A stretch of 64,000 nucleotides of DNA from Acidimicrobiales bacterium (GTDB lineage Bacteria > Actinomycetota > Acidimicrobiia > Acidimicrobiales > Acidimicrobilacustridaceae): the NCBI GenBank assembly GCA_025455885.1, contig JALOLR010000008.1, positions 124,001-188,000 on the forward strand, written 5' to 3'. Position 1 is the stretch's first letter, and every line of letters begins with the position of its first letter. Shown here piece after piece: positions 7,908-17,562 of this stretch. The notes beneath the pieces were generated by a model that saw nothing but the letters and a program-made list of their open reading frames with translations, searched no databases and was not told the DNA's origin. Made by a program: the position numbers and the translations under genes.

Positions 7908-9632
7908 ATGCGTGCTGCAGACGTTCGTCTACTGGAGTTGGGTGACGCAGTGGCAAGGGAACCGGGACCGATCGCGAGGTGGCGTCGCGGCCGTTCCCCC
8001 GGCGCGCTCCGCGACGACGCCGTCGCCGGTGTCGTCGTCGGGGTCCAGTCGGTACCCGACGGTCTGGCCACCGGATTGTTGGCCGGGGTCAACCCGCTCG
8101 CCGGCCTGAACGCCTACCTCGTCGGTACGGCCAGCGGGGCGTTGTTCACCAGTTCGACGTTCATGGCCGTGCAGGGCACCGGAGCGATGGCCATCCTCAT
8201 CGCCGACGTCCCCGCCATCACCGAGTCGGCGGAACCGACGCGGGCGCTCGTGACGCTCTCGGTCCTCACGGGGATCGTGATGCTCACCGCCGGGATCCTG
8301 CGACTCGGATCGGTGCTGCGCTTCGTGTCCAACGCCGTGATGGTGGGGTTCATCAACGCCGTCGGCGTGAACATCGTGCTGGGTCAGCTCGCCAACCTGA
8401 CCGGCTACAGCGCCGACGGCGCCGGCCGGCTCGCCCGGGCCTTCAACACGCTCATCAGCCCCGGGGAGCTCCAGTGGGCGAGCGTGGCCGTCGGGGTCGG
8501 GACGATCACGTTGATCCTGCTGCTCGAACGGACGCGGCTGGGGGCGATCGGCCTGGTCGTGGCGGTGATCGCCACCTCGGCCGTCACCGCCTGGTTGGGC
8601 TGGGACTCCGTCGCGACCCTGCGCGATCTGGGCGTCGTCGCCGATGCGCTCCCCCGCCCTGAATGGCCGCTGGTGCGACTGGTCCCGGTGCTGATCATCC
8701 CGGCGCTCTCGCTGGCCTTCGTCGGGCTCGTCCAGGGCGCCGGGGTCTCGGCCAACTTCCCCAACCCCGACGGCACCTACCCCGATGCGTCACGGGACTT
8801 CGTCGGACAGGGCGCCGCGAACGTGGCCTCCGGCCTGCTCCAGGGCATGCCCGTGGGGGGCTCGGTGTCGGCATCGGCGCTCAACAAGGAGGCCGGGGCG
8901 CGATCGCGGATCTCGCTGATCGTCGCTTCGGCGGTGATGGCGCTGGTCATCGTGGTGTTCGGCGACGCCGTGGGCTCGATCGCCATGCCCTCGCTCGCCG
9001 GCCTGCTGATCCTGATCGGGTACCGGACCATCAAGCCGGCCGACCTCGCCTCGGTGTGGCGAACCGGTTCGTTGCAGAAGATCGTGCTCGCCACCACGTT
9101 CCTGTTGACGATGGTCATCCCCCTCCAGTACGCCGTCCTCGTGGGGGTGGCCCTGTCGGCGGCGCTGCACGTGGTCCGCCAGTCCAACCAGGTGACGGTG
9201 CGGCGCCGCGTGCTCGATCCCGACGGCGACTTCGTCGAGGTCGATCCGCCGGCCGAGCTCGGCGCCGACGACGTCGTCGTGCTCCAGCCCTACGGGAGCA
9301 TCTTCTTCGCCGCGGCACCGGTGTTCGAGACGGCGTTGCCGTCGGTGGTGTCGACGTCGACGAACTCGGTCGTCATCCTGCGCCTGCGGGGGCGCAGCGA
9401 CCTGGGCACGACGTTCATGGACGTCCTGTTGCGCTACGGCCGGTCACTGGCCGAGGTGGGCAGCCGCCTGATGATCGTGTCCGCCGACGAGCGGATCATC
9501 GAACAACTCGAGGTCACCGGGATCACCAGCCTGATCGGCGCCGACAGCATCTACCCCGGCGACGAACGGGTGGGCGCCACCGTGAAACGGGCCCACGCCG
9601 ACGCGGTGGCCTGGGTCGAGCGCCACCGTTGA
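7908..9632 (+). CDS. SulP-family anion transporter with C-terminal STAS domain
   Basis: The protein of up to 574 residues has about 10-12 hydrophobic segments across residues 35-430, including the SulP signature region (VAGVVVGVQSVPDGLATGLLAG), and a C-terminal STAS domain (about 455-570) with SVVILRLRGRSDLG and the regulatory helix. Members move sulfate, bicarbonate or related anions. The first ATG at 7908 has no clear ribosome binding site, and a GTG at 7950 with GGAG upstream is an alternative start. It seems to be monocistronic, with about 225 bp of untranslated sequence upstream. Confidence 0.9.
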   Translation: MRAADVRLLELGDAVAREPGPIARWRRGRSPGALRDDAVAGVVVGVQSVPDGLATGLLAGVNPLAGLNAYLVGTASGALFTSSTFMAVQGTGAMAILIADVPAITESAEPTRALVTLSVLTGIVMLTAGILRLGSVLRFVSNAVMVGFINAVGVNIVLGQLANLTGYSADGAGRLARAFNTLISPGELQWASVAVGVGTITLILLLERTRLGAIGLVVAVIATSAVTAWLGWDSVATLRDLGVVADALPRPEWPLVRLVPVLIIPALSLAFVGLVQGAGVSANFPNPDGTYPDASRDFVGQGAANVASGLLQGMPVGGSVSASALNKEAGARSRISLIVASAVMALVIVVFGDAVGSIAMPSLAGLLILIGYRTIKPADLASVWRTGSLQKIVLATTFLLTMVIPLQYAVLVGVALSAALHVVRQSNQVTVRRRVLDPDGDFVEVDPPAELGADDVVVLQPYGSIFFAAAPVFETALPSVVSTSTNSVVILRLRGRSDLGTTFMDVLLRYGRSLAEVGSRLMIVSADERIIEQLEVTGITSLIGADSIYPGDERVGATVKRAHADAVAWVERHR

Positions 9633-9883
9633 CCGGCGTCGCTCCTGTCGATCCCCCCGTCAGGGTGCGACGGGCGCCGGCTCGAGCTCGAACCCGTGGG
9701 GTGGTCGCCGGACCAGGAGCACGACGCTCACCAGGGCCGCCCAGCGACCCGAACCGAACCGGGCGTCGCAGCTGCCCCGACGTGAACAGCGGGTCCTCGC
9801 GAGCCTCCAGGACCGGCTCGGCCGCACTGCGACGACCACTGATGGCCCTTGACGACGGAGACGGTCGCTGAGAACGTCTCGGC

Positions 9884-10459
9884 ATGGCGATCGAGGTACG
9901 CCCGGCGACGGTGTTCGAGGACGTCGAGACCATGTTGGGTCCAGGACGGCCCGACGCGACCGTGTGCTGGTGCCTCAGCTATCGGCTCGCCTCCTCGAAG
10001 GAGAACCGGGAGCTCGTGGGCCCGGCACGCGGCGAGCGGGTGCGACTGCTGGTGCAGGAGAGCCCGCCACCTGGGGTGCTCGCCTACGACGACGGTGAGG
10101 TGGTCGGCTGGGCGGCCGTGCATCCCCGAGCCGACACGACCTTCGCCCGCAACCGCAAGATCCCCCACGTCGACGATCTCGACGTGTGGTCGGTGTGGTG
10201 CATCCGGGTGCGGCCGGGGCACCGGAAGAAGGGCATCTCACACCACCTGCTCGCCGGTGCGGTCGAGTTCGCCCGCGAGCACGGCGCCGCGGCGATCGAG
10301 GGCTACCCGCTCGACAACGACACGGCGAGGATCGACACCACCATGGCCTACGTCGGCACGAAGGCCCTGTTCGAGAAGGCAGGCTTCGTGAAGGCGGCCG
10401 ACACCGAGTCGGTGCTCAACGGCTTCCCGCGCGTCCTCATGCGGCTCGACCTCCGCTGA
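9884..10459 (+). CDS. GNAT-family N-acetyltransferase
   Basis: The 191-residue protein has the GNAT acetyl-CoA pyrophosphate loop in RVRPGHRKKGISHHLL (R-x-x-G-x-G/A variant) and the C-terminal LFEKAGFVK motif with the catalytic-region aromatic context. An early CWCLSY segment with two cysteines is present in many actinobacterial GNATs of this type. The substrate is unknown. The 250 bp between the SulP gene and this one contain no convincing gene. It converges on the sulfatase gene. Confidence 0.88.
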   Translation: MAIEVRPATVFEDVETMLGPGRPDATVCWCLSYRLASSKENRELVGPARGERVRLLVQESPPPGVLAYDDGEVVGWAAVHPRADTTFARNRKIPHVDDLDVWSVWCIRVRPGHRKKGISHHLLAGAVEFAREHGAAAIEGYPLDNDTARIDTTMAYVGTKALFEKAGFVKAADTESVLNGFPRVLMRLDLR

Positions 10460-10496
10460 TCCTGGTCAGGAGGGCGAAGGCGAACCCGTCGAGGTG

Positions 10497-10515
10497 CCGG
10501 GCTCGACGGAGCCGG
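10497..10515. terminator. Hairpin between convergent genes
   Basis: CCGGGCTC-GACG-GAGCCGG forms a GC-rich stem with one bulge between the stop codons of the GNAT gene (+) and the sulfatase gene (-). It has no T tract, as is common in high-GC actinobacteria. It could serve both directions. Confidence 0.5.
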
Positions 10516-10553
10516 TCATCGCTTCGTCACGAACGCCGCCCGGCGCGCGGCAG

Positions 10554-12908
10554 TCAGTCGATCCCGAACCAGGCCCGGACCTGCTCCTCGTGGTTGGCGT
10601 AGCCGTCGCCGGACACGTCGACGATCACCCGGTCGATGGTGCCCCCGGTGAACGGGAACGGGGCCTGGTACTCGGGGGTCACCGCCGACGCGCTGTCCCG
10701 TCCGACGCAGATGCCGTCGCCGGTGAGGCAGAAGTAGCCGGGTTGGGTGATGATTGTTCCCTGCCCCACCTGCCGGTCGTCCACGTACAGCGTCAGGGTG
10801 CCCTCGGTGCCGGGCATGTCGGGCCGTGAGCTCGGCCCCGAGGCGGTGAACTCCGCCACGCACAGGTGGTCACCCGGCTCCAGCGCCGAGGTGGCCACCA
10901 CGTCCTGGAGGACGGTGCCGATCCAGTTGAACGTGTAGCGGAGCCGCCCGTCCTTGACGTACAGGCTGTGGCCGCCCGGCACGCCGCCGGCGGCCCAGAT
11001 GACCCCCTCGACCTCGGGGGAGGTGACGGACACGTGCGCGGCGATGGTGTACGAGCGTCCCGGCAGCTGCGGCCCGCTGGACTCGGGGACGTCGGCGGTG
11101 TTCGGGTAGAAGACGTACTGGTCCCGGTCGGGTGAGCCGTGAGGGCGCTCGGCCAGCACCTGCTCGAGGGCGCTGCGGTCGTCGAGGGGCAGGCCCTGGT
11201 AGATGCCGGCGTAGTAGAACCACAGGCCCTTCAGCTGCTCGACCTTCTCCGGGTGGTCGGCGGCGACGTTCCGGCTCTGGGAGCGGTCGGTCTCGAGGTG
11301 GTACAGCTCCCACTCGTCCTTGTCGAAGTTGCCCCAGCTGGACAGCGGCGGGTGCACGGTGCAGGCCAGCCAGCCGTCGTGGTAGATCGAGCGCTGGCCG
11401 AGCATGGCGTAGAACTGCGTGCGCTTGCCGGGGACCGTCGGGTCGGTCAGCGCCGCCGCGAAGCTCTCACCCTCGATCGGGCTCTGCTGATGGCCCTTGA
11501 TCACCTCGGGCGGGGTGATGCCGAGCAGGTCGTACACCGTCGGCACCACGTCGACGGCGTGGATGTACTGCTGGCGGGGCGTGGGATCCGGTGCGATCCG
11601 GGACGGCCAGGCGACGATGCACATGTCCGCGGTGCCGCCCTCGGCGCCTGCCCAGCGCTTCCAGTAGGGGAAGGGCGTGTCGAGCGCCCAGGCCCAACCG
11701 GTGTTGTAGTGGTTGTTGGATGCGGGGGTCCCCAACTCGTCGAGGTGCGGCATGGTGGTCTCGACGGTGTCGGCGACGCCGTTGAAGAAGCGCCACTCGT
11801 TGAAGCTCCCGTTGGGGCCGCCCTCACCGCTGGCGCCGTTGTCGGACACCACCACGATGAGCGTGTTGTCGATCTCGCCGGACTCCTCGAGGTAGTCGAG
11901 CACCCTTCCGAGCCGGTCGTCGTAGTAGGAGATGTAGCCGGCGAAGACCTCGGCCATGCGGACGAACATGCGCCGCTCGTCGTCGTTCAGCGTGTCCCAC
12001 GGGCGCACGGTGTCGAGCGCCGGCCAGGGTTGGCCGTCGGGGCCGGTGCGGTCCGGTTCGCCGTGCGGGTTGATCGGCGAGAGCTCCGTGCCCTCGGGGA
12101 GCAGCCCCATCTCGATCTGGCGGGCCAGGATCCCTTCCCGGATGGCCTCGTAGCCCTCGTCGAACACGCCGCGGTAGCGGTCGGCCCATTCGAGGGGTAC
12201 CAGGTGCGGGGCGTGGCCGGCCTGCGGCGCCAGGTACATGAAGAAGGGCTTGTCCGGGTCGATGACCTTGGCGTCGCGGATGAACTCGACCGCCCGGTCG
12301 GCCAGGTCGTCGGCCAGGTGGTAGCCGTCGTCGGGCCGGCCCGGCGGCTCCACCGGGTGGTTGTCGTGGACGAGGTCCGGGAAGTACGAATTGGTCTCGC
12401 CGCCCAGCCATCCGTAGAAGCGCTCGAAGCCCCGACCGAGGGGCCAGCGGCCCTTGAAGGCCGCCAGGTTGCACTCCTCACCGGGTGTCAGGTGCCATTT
12501 GCCGACGCAGTAGGTGTTGTACCCCTGCTCGGCGAGAACCTCGGAGATGAAGCCGTTCTCGAAGGGGATGCGCGTCGAGATGCCGGGGAAGCCGGAGGCG
12601 AACTCGGCGATGGTCGCCATGCCGTTCGAGGTGGCGTTGCGGCCCGTCAGCAACGAGGCACGGGTGGGCGAGCACAGCGCCGTGGTGTGGAAGTTGGCGA
12701 AGGTGACCCCCCGCTCCTGGATGCGGCGCATGTTCGGGCACTGCACCGGGCCGCCGAAGAGGTCCATGGTGGCGTAGCCCAGGTCGTCCCACGCCAGGAA
12801 CAGGACGTTCGGCGCGCCCTCCGCGGCGCGGGGCGCCAGGTACGGGGCCCAGTCCGGTTCGGAGTCGCGGATGTCGAGCTCGATGCGGCCGTTGAAGTGC
12901 GTCGGCAC
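10554..12908 (-). CDS. Arylsulfatase (type I sulfatase)
   Basis: The 784-residue protein carries the sulfatase signature LCSPTRASLLTGRN, in which Cys79 would be converted to formylglycine, with metal-binding aspartates in AWDDLGYATMD (Asp41, Asp42), GKWHL, and the late DNG motif (VVVSDNGASGEG). A C-terminal region of about 200 residues after the catalytic core is beta-rich and may bind substrate. No signal peptide is evident, so a cytoplasmic or non-classically exported enzyme is likely. It removes sulfate from sulfate esters. It may be co-transcribed with the DUF6325 pair upstream. Confidence 0.92.
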   Translation of the reverse strand: MPTHFNGRIELDIRDSEPDWAPYLAPRAAEGAPNVLFLAWDDLGYATMDLFGGPVQCPNMRRIQERGVTFANFHTTALCSPTRASLLTGRNATSNGMATIAEFASGFPGISTRIPFENGFISEVLAEQGYNTYCVGKWHLTPGEECNLAAFKGRWPLGRGFERFYGWLGGETNSYFPDLVHDNHPVEPPGRPDDGYHLADDLADRAVEFIRDAKVIDPDKPFFMYLAPQAGHAPHLVPLEWADRYRGVFDEGYEAIREGILARQIEMGLLPEGTELSPINPHGEPDRTGPDGQPWPALDTVRPWDTLNDDERRMFVRMAEVFAGYISYYDDRLGRVLDYLEESGEIDNTLIVVVSDNGASGEGGPNGSFNEWRFFNGVADTVETTMPHLDELGTPASNNHYNTGWAWALDTPFPYWKRWAGAEGGTADMCIVAWPSRIAPDPTPRQQYIHAVDVVPTVYDLLGITPPEVIKGHQQSPIEGESFAAALTDPTVPGKRTQFYAMLGQRSIYHDGWLACTVHPPLSSWGNFDKDEWELYHLETDRSQSRNVAADHPEKVEQLKGLWFYYAGIYQGLPLDDRSALEQVLAERPHGSPDRDQYVFYPNTADVPESSGPQLPGRSYTIAAHVSVTSPEVEGVIWAAGGVPGGHSLYVKDGRLRYTFNWIGTVLQDVVATSALEPGDHLCVAEFTASGPSSRPDMPGTEGTLTLYVDDRQVGQGTIITQPGYFCLTGDGICVGRDSASAVTPEYQAPFPFTGGTIDRVIVDVSGDGYANHEEQVRAWFGID

Positions 12909-12958
12909 GGGTGTTGCCTCCAGGGGCGTTGAGGGGTGGTCGGCCTTCGGGGTGGGCG

Positions 12959-13144
12959 TCAGAAGCGGCGGTCCCGACGATCCTCGCGCCGGTCACCCCG
13001 GTCGTCACGTCGATCCTCGCGGCGGTCGCCGCGCCGTCGCACCCCGTGGGCCACCACTGCGGCGGTCCCCACCGTGGCTGCGGTCCGCGCCACCGGTGCC
13101 CCGATGACCCCTCCTCGCCCCACACGTCCCGGTCGGATCGGCAT
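12959..13144 (-). CDS. Small basic protein with membrane-like segment, DUF6325 partner
   Basis: A 61-residue protein starts at the ATG 13144, only 2 bp after the DUF6325 stop. It has a hydrophobic alanine/valine segment (ARTAATVGTAAVVAHGV) and an extremely charged arginine/aspartate tail made of repeated RREDRRD units. In other actinobacteria a small SHOCT-type protein often follows DUF6325 genes, and this may be a shortened version without the SHOCT helix. No function is known. Confidence 0.6.
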   Translation of the reverse strand: MPIRPGRVGRGGVIGAPVARTAATVGTAAVVAHGVRRRGDRREDRRDDRGDRREDRRDRRF

Positions 13145-13146
13145 CG

Positions 13147-13590
13147 TCAGTCCTCCTCGACGGCGACGCTCATCGCCGCGATCAGCGCTTGGGTGGGGAT
13201 CCTGCCACTGGCGATCAGTTGGCCACCGGACTCCCGGGCGACGACCGCGAACGGCGCCGCCCACGTGTTCTCCCAGACCAGCACGCCGGCCGTGCTGCCC
13301 GGCTCCATCGCCTCGGCCAGGTGCTCCACGTCCTCGAGGGCCAGCACCTCGGCCAGTTGCCCTTCGAGGGCGGCGAGGGAGTCGCGGTCGCCGAGGTCCT
13401 CGAACTCGACCACGTCGACGGACCCGTCGGCGTCCTTGGTCAGCACCATGAGGTCCAGGACCCTGACCAGCTCGGCCTCGACCAACGACGTCAGCTCGTC
13501 GAGCACCGCTCCGGAGAAGTGCTGCTGACCGGCGGGGAACTCGACGACCAGGTAGTCGATCGGTCCCAGTTCGGCATCGGTGTCACTCAT
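13147..13590 (-). CDS. DUF6325-family protein
   Basis: The 147-residue acidic protein has GPIDYLVVEFP near its start, LVRVLDLMVLTKDADGS in the centre, and a C-terminal LVWENTWAAPFAVVARESGG segment, which fits the DUF1269/DUF6325 group of actinobacterial proteins of unknown function. The ATG at 13590 is preceded by GGAGG with 7-base spacing, so it is preferred over the GTG at 13596. It is directly followed by the small basic protein, and the two probably work together. Confidence 0.78.
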   Translation of the reverse strand: MSDTDAELGPIDYLVVEFPAGQQHFSGAVLDELTSLVEAELVRVLDLMVLTKDADGSVDVVEFEDLGDRDSLAALEGQLAEVLALEDVEHLAEAMEPGSTAGVLVWENTWAAPFAVVARESGGQLIASGRIPTQALIAAMSVAVEED

Positions 13591-13767
13591 CGCCACGCCT
13601 CCCGGCCCAACGGCGTCGATCGGGGTCGTTCCCCGCCGGCCCGACGATGCACCCGCCGCAGCCCGGCCGCCTCACCCACAACGGATGAACACCAGGCGGG
13701 GAGGGTGGCCGCCGACCGCGGGGCACGGTCGCGACGTCGCCGAGGTCCGAGCGGGCGTCGCTCCCGT

Positions 13768-15999
13768 TCAGCGGTCGAGGAGGCCCACGTTGCGGGCCTG
13801 CTCGACCGCGGCGCTGCGGCCGGACACCCCGAGCTTGCGGTAGATGGCGATGGTGTGGGACTTCACGGTGTTGCGCGATACGTAGAGGTGCTGGCCGATC
13901 TCGCCGAGCGTCCAGTGCGTGGCCAGGTGGTCGAGGACCCGGAGCTCGGCCTCGGTGAGCTCGTCGACCACACCGCCCCGCGACGCCAGTCGGGACGCGA
14001 CACGGTCCCCCAGATCACGCGCCCAGTCGTGCAGCAGGACGACGTCGGGCTCCTGGCGCCGGTAGGGCTCCGCCTCCTCCAGGAACCGCCGTGCCAGGGG
14101 CACGTCCCGGCCCGCCAACGCCGCTTCGGCGAGCACCAGCCGTTGTTGCACCTGGGCGCGTGGCACGCTGCCCGACAGCGACAGGAGATGCCCTCGGCAC
14201 AGGTCGGCGGAGTGTCGCCAGTCGTTGGTGCGACCCAGCTGGGCTTCGGCGAGGGCGGCGACCGCGAGCACGATGGCGTTGAGGGGGAAGCCGGCCAGGT
14301 TCGACTCGTCGAGTTGGCGGCGGAGCTCCAGCGCCAGACGCTGACCGGCGCCCCGGTCACCGGACCTGAGGTCGAAGAGCGCCAGCTGTGACCGGGCCAC
14401 CAGATCGATCGTCGAGAGCGGGGCGCTCGCGGACGCGACGAACGCGAGCCGCTCCCGGGGGTCGGGGAGCTCGCCGAGCATGTGGCCCGTGACGGCCTCG
14501 AGCAGCGCGGCCAGCGTCCACCAGGGGTTCCCCACCGGGCCCAGGGCGACGAGCCGCCGGGCGGCGGCGTGGGTCTCCGTCGTCCCACCCGAACCGCTCA
14601 CCACGAAGAGCGCGTCGCGTGCCTTCTGCAGCTGGTCGGTGGACCCGTCGGCCGGCGGGAGGTCGCGCAGGAGGCGGAGGCGCTGGTCCAGCTCCTCGCC
14701 CCGTCCGCGGGTCAGGGCGACCCACCCGGCCGAGACCGCCAGACCGGCGCTCTCGGCCACCATGGTCTCGCCGGCGGCGAGCAGCCAGCCCTCGACCGTG
14801 GCGGTCTGGCCGGCGTTCATGCACTCCATCAGGTGCTCCACCGCCACGCGTCCGGCGAGGACGGGGTCACCGCTCCCCACGGCCTGGCGGACCGCCGCGT
14901 CGGCGTGACCGGCCGTGCTCAGCCACTCGGCGGCCCGCCGTCGCAGGCGAGGCTCCTCCCCGGGCACGGGCGAGCGCAGCTCCGCCAGGAGAAGCTCCCG
15001 GAAGAGCGCGTGGTAGCGGTACCACATGCCGTCGTCGTCCAGGCCCGCCACGAAGAGGTTCTCCGACGACGCGAGCCGCTCCAGGCGATCGCCGCTGCCC
15101 TCCCCCTCCACGACGGCGTCGCACAGCGACCCACAGAGCTGCTCCAGCACCGAGGTGCGCACCAGGAACGCCCGGTCGTCGGGGTCGAGGCCGGCCAGGA
15201 CCTCGTCGTGGAAGTACGCCTGGAGCGCCGGATCGCGGAGTGGGAGGTCCGGCACCCGCCGGGCGGCGTCCGGTCGGCCCCGGATGGCCAGCACGGCCAG
15301 CTGGAGGGCGGCCGGCCACCCCCCGGTCACCTCGATCAGGGACGACACGGCCTCGGGGGCGAGGCCCGGCAGCGCCCGGTGGACCACCTCGGCCGCCTCC
15401 TCGTGGCTGTAGGCCAGGTCCTGGCCGCCGAGGATCTGGGCGTCGCCGCCGGCCAGGCGCCGAGCCCACCTGATGGCCGGCAGCGCCCTCGAGCACACCA
15501 CGGCCGTCGATCCGTCGGGGACCATGTCGAGGACCCGGCGGAGCACGGCCAGCGCCTCGGGGGACTGCAGCTCCTGCGCATCGTCGACAACGAGGATCCG
15601 GTCGGGGCCGGCGTCCCAGCAGCGCCCGAGCGCGGCGAGCACGCCGTCCTCGACGTCGGGGTGCGGCGCCGCGGCCGCGGCCACCGCCTCCGGCACCGCG
15701 GCGCCGGCATCGAGCGCCGCCACCAGGTTGCGGACGAACCGGACGGGGTCGTCGTCGGCGGCATCCAACGTCAGCCATGCGGCGGGCCGGCGGTCGCGGG
15801 CAACCCACTGCCGGGCGAGGGTGGTCTTGCCCGCCCCGGCCGGACCGCGCAGGACGACCAGCCGGGCGTCGGCGCCGTCCAGGCGATCGAGCAGCGCTCG
15901 TCGCGGCAGCTCGGGTGAGCGCAGCCGCGGCGCGCTGATCTTGGACCTCGACACGCCGGACAGCCCGTCGGCCCCCTGGCCTGCCTCTCCCTGGACCAC
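13768..15999 (-). CDS. MalT-like LuxR-family transcriptional regulator (LAL type)
   Basis: The 743-residue protein has an N-terminal P-loop ATPase (RGPAGAGKTTLARQWV near residue 52; Walker B ILVVDDAQEL), a TPR-like helical middle (about 350-650) and a C-terminal LuxR HTH (ELTEAELRVLDHLATHWT, VSRNTVKSHTIAIYRKLG). Such proteins are STAND ATPases that respond to a metabolite and activate transcription. Two GTG starts are possible: 15999, preceded by a purine-rich GGGGAGGGGG, and 15954, which would fit typical N-termini (SRSKISAPRL). The frame stays open further upstream only by chance overlap with the channel gene. Confidence 0.85.
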   Translation of the reverse strand: MVQGEAGQGADGLSGVSRSKISAPRLRSPELPRRALLDRLDGADARLVVLRGPAGAGKTTLARQWVARDRRPAAWLTLDAADDDPVRFVRNLVAALDAGAAVPEAVAAAAAPHPDVEDGVLAALGRCWDAGPDRILVVDDAQELQSPEALAVLRRVLDMVPDGSTAVVCSRALPAIRWARRLAGGDAQILGGQDLAYSHEEAAEVVHRALPGLAPEAVSSLIEVTGGWPAALQLAVLAIRGRPDAARRVPDLPLRDPALQAYFHDEVLAGLDPDDRAFLVRTSVLEQLCGSLCDAVVEGEGSGDRLERLASSENLFVAGLDDDGMWYRYHALFRELLLAELRSPVPGEEPRLRRRAAEWLSTAGHADAAVRQAVGSGDPVLAGRVAVEHLMECMNAGQTATVEGWLLAAGETMVAESAGLAVSAGWVALTRGRGEELDQRLRLLRDLPPADGSTDQLQKARDALFVVSGSGGTTETHAAARRLVALGPVGNPWWTLAALLEAVTGHMLGELPDPRERLAFVASASAPLSTIDLVARSQLALFDLRSGDRGAGQRLALELRRQLDESNLAGFPLNAIVLAVAALAEAQLGRTNDWRHSADLCRGHLLSLSGSVPRAQVQQRLVLAEAALAGRDVPLARRFLEEAEPYRRQEPDVVLLHDWARDLGDRVASRLASRGGVVDELTEAELRVLDHLATHWTLGEIGQHLYVSRNTVKSHTIAIYRKLGVSGRSAAVEQARNVGLLDR

Positions 16000-16112
16000 C
16001 GCCCCCTCCCCTTCAGGTACCCGGCGAGCGACGGCCAGCCTAGGACCGGTCTCGGCCGGTGTCGGCCCCGGGCGGGCGGCACCGGGTCCGGCAACCGCGG
16101 TTCCCCGCCGCC

Positions 16113-17240
16113 TCAACGGTCGGTGCCGAACCACCTCTCGTAGATGACGTCGTAGGTGCCGTCCTCGGCGATGGAGAGGAGGGCTTGGTCGAGACGCTCG
16201 GTGAGCGGGCTGCCGGGTGCCAACGCGATCCCGTAGTACTCCCTGTCGAAGACGGGTCCGACGATCGTGACCTTCCCCCGTCCTTCGGTCTCGGCGAAGT
16301 AGCGCAGGATGGGCGAGTCGTAGACGACTGCGTCGGTGTCGCCGCGCTCGAGGGTGGCGAACGCCTCGTCGGCGGTCTCGACGAGGACGGCTTCGATGCC
16401 GCTCTCGCGGAGGTAGGTCTCCGACGTGGTGCCCCGCACCGTGATGACCCGGCCGCTCTCGAGGTCGTCGACGCCGCCGACCTGACCCTGGATCTGCTCG
16501 ACGGTGAGGTTGGTGGTGATGACGGCGGTGAAGTTGGCGATGAACACCACCCCGACCACCATCCACATGATGGTGAGCACCCGACCGATGCGACGGCGGG
16601 GGACGCGGTCGCCGTACCCGACAGTCATCATGGTGACCATCGCCCACCACAGCCCGTCGAAGATGCCGTGGCGGGCGTCGCGGTGGAAGTCGGGGTTGTC
16701 GCGCCGTTCGACGAGCCAGATCACCGCTCCGACGATGAGGGACAGGCCGACCATGAGGACGATCAGCCACTCGACCGGCCCGGCGAAGAGCGTGGACCAG
16801 GTGTCGGTCAACGACACGCCGTCGGCGGGGCGGGTCATGACCTGGAGCCCCGAGTTGAAGATGGGCTTCGAGAAGTCGAGGGTCTCCTCGCGCTCGGCGG
16901 TGATGCTGATCGCGGCGACACCGGCGTCGGCCGCGCCGCTACGAACCGCGTCGAGCTGCGCCCCGACGGTGTCGACCCACTGGTAGTTGCTGACGAGGTC
17001 CGCCCGACCGGCGGCCTCTTCCCACAGGTCGATGCTGAAGCCTCGGGGGGTCTCCCCCTCGAAGACGAACGGCTCCGCCACCTTGATGACGACGTCCACC
17101 GCCTCGTCGACACCCGTCGCGCCCTCGGCGGGTGACGGGGTACTCGGAGGGGCCTCCTGGGCGGCGACAGGGGTGATCGACACCACCAGGAGGGCCATGC
17201 CGGCCACGGCCATCCGCCAGGTGCGACGCGAGGTCGTCAT
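16113..17240 (-). CDS. Ionotropic glutamate receptor-like potassium channel (GluR0 type)
   Basis: The 375-residue protein has a Sec signal peptide (residues 1-27, cleaved near PVAAQEA), a periplasmic binding lobe 1 (about 50-138), a membrane helix (about 150-173), a pore loop with the full potassium selectivity filter TVGYGD (about residue 207), a further membrane helix (about 215-245) with ANFTAVITTNLTV, which corresponds to the gating SYTANL region of glutamate receptors, and binding lobe 2 (about 250-370), which is split from lobe 1 by the channel. This is the GluR0 architecture: a ligand-gated K+ channel that opens on binding an amino acid or similar ligand. The ligand is unknown. Confidence 0.88.
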   Translation of the reverse strand: MTTSRRTWRMAVAGMALLVVSITPVAAQEAPPSTPSPAEGATGVDEAVDVVIKVAEPFVFEGETPRGFSIDLWEEAAGRADLVSNYQWVDTVGAQLDAVRSGAADAGVAAISITAEREETLDFSKPIFNSGLQVMTRPADGVSLTDTWSTLFAGPVEWLIVLMVGLSLIVGAVIWLVERRDNPDFHRDARHGIFDGLWWAMVTMMTVGYGDRVPRRRIGRVLTIMWMVVGVVFIANFTAVITTNLTVEQIQGQVGGVDDLESGRVITVRGTTSETYLRESGIEAVLVETADEAFATLERGDTDAVVYDSPILRYFAETEGRGKVTIVGPVFDREYYGIALAPGSPLTERLDQALLSIAEDGTYDVIYERWFGTDR

Positions 17241-17331
17241 CCGACGAACTGTAGAGGCCCTGCCCCGGGCCGAAGCCCAGATCGATCCGCCCGGCTCGAC
17301 CGCGCCGGGGCATGTCCCCGGCGGGCATGGC

Positions 17332-17562
17332 TCACCCCTGCGGTGGAACCGGCTTCCGGCCGAAGGCCAGGTAGGCGACGGGCCCGACGGGTTGCACGAA
17401 GCACCCGAGCGCCCACGCCCACCTGGGACCCCGCACCTGGTCGGCGGGGCGCCCGGCCAGGTCCCGCAGCGCCACTGCGGTCATCGCCAGCTCGACCGCC
17501 GCGGCGACGATGATGGCGGCCTGTTGACCCTGGCTGTAGTCGGCCCAGCGCTTCCTGCTCAT
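17332..17562 (-). CDS. PLDc_N-domain small membrane protein
   Basis: A 76-residue protein with two hydrophobic helices (AAIIVAAAVELAMTAVAL and WALGCFVQPVGPVAYLAFG) and the final FGRKP motif that is typical of the PLDc_N (cardiolipin synthase N-terminal-like) family. In larger proteins this domain anchors phospholipase D-type enzymes, and free-standing versions have no known function. The start at ATG 17562 is chosen because the family begins close to RKRWADYS; the in-frame upstream extension has no family features. Confidence 0.75.
   Translation of the reverse strand: MSRKRWADYSQGQQAAIIVAAAVELAMTAVALRDLAGRPADQVRGPRWAWALGCFVQPVGPVAYLAFGRKPVPPQG

Noticed and set aside
11139-12932. 597-codon plus-strand open frame opposite the sulfatase
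   Set aside because: It lacks any recognisable motif and covers the sulfatase gene, which has full catalytic signatures. Shadow frame.
13768-16770. 1000-codon minus frame reaching into the channel gene
   Set aside because: The 5' third is a shadow of the GluR0-like gene; the real LuxR regulator starts at GTG 15999 or 15954.
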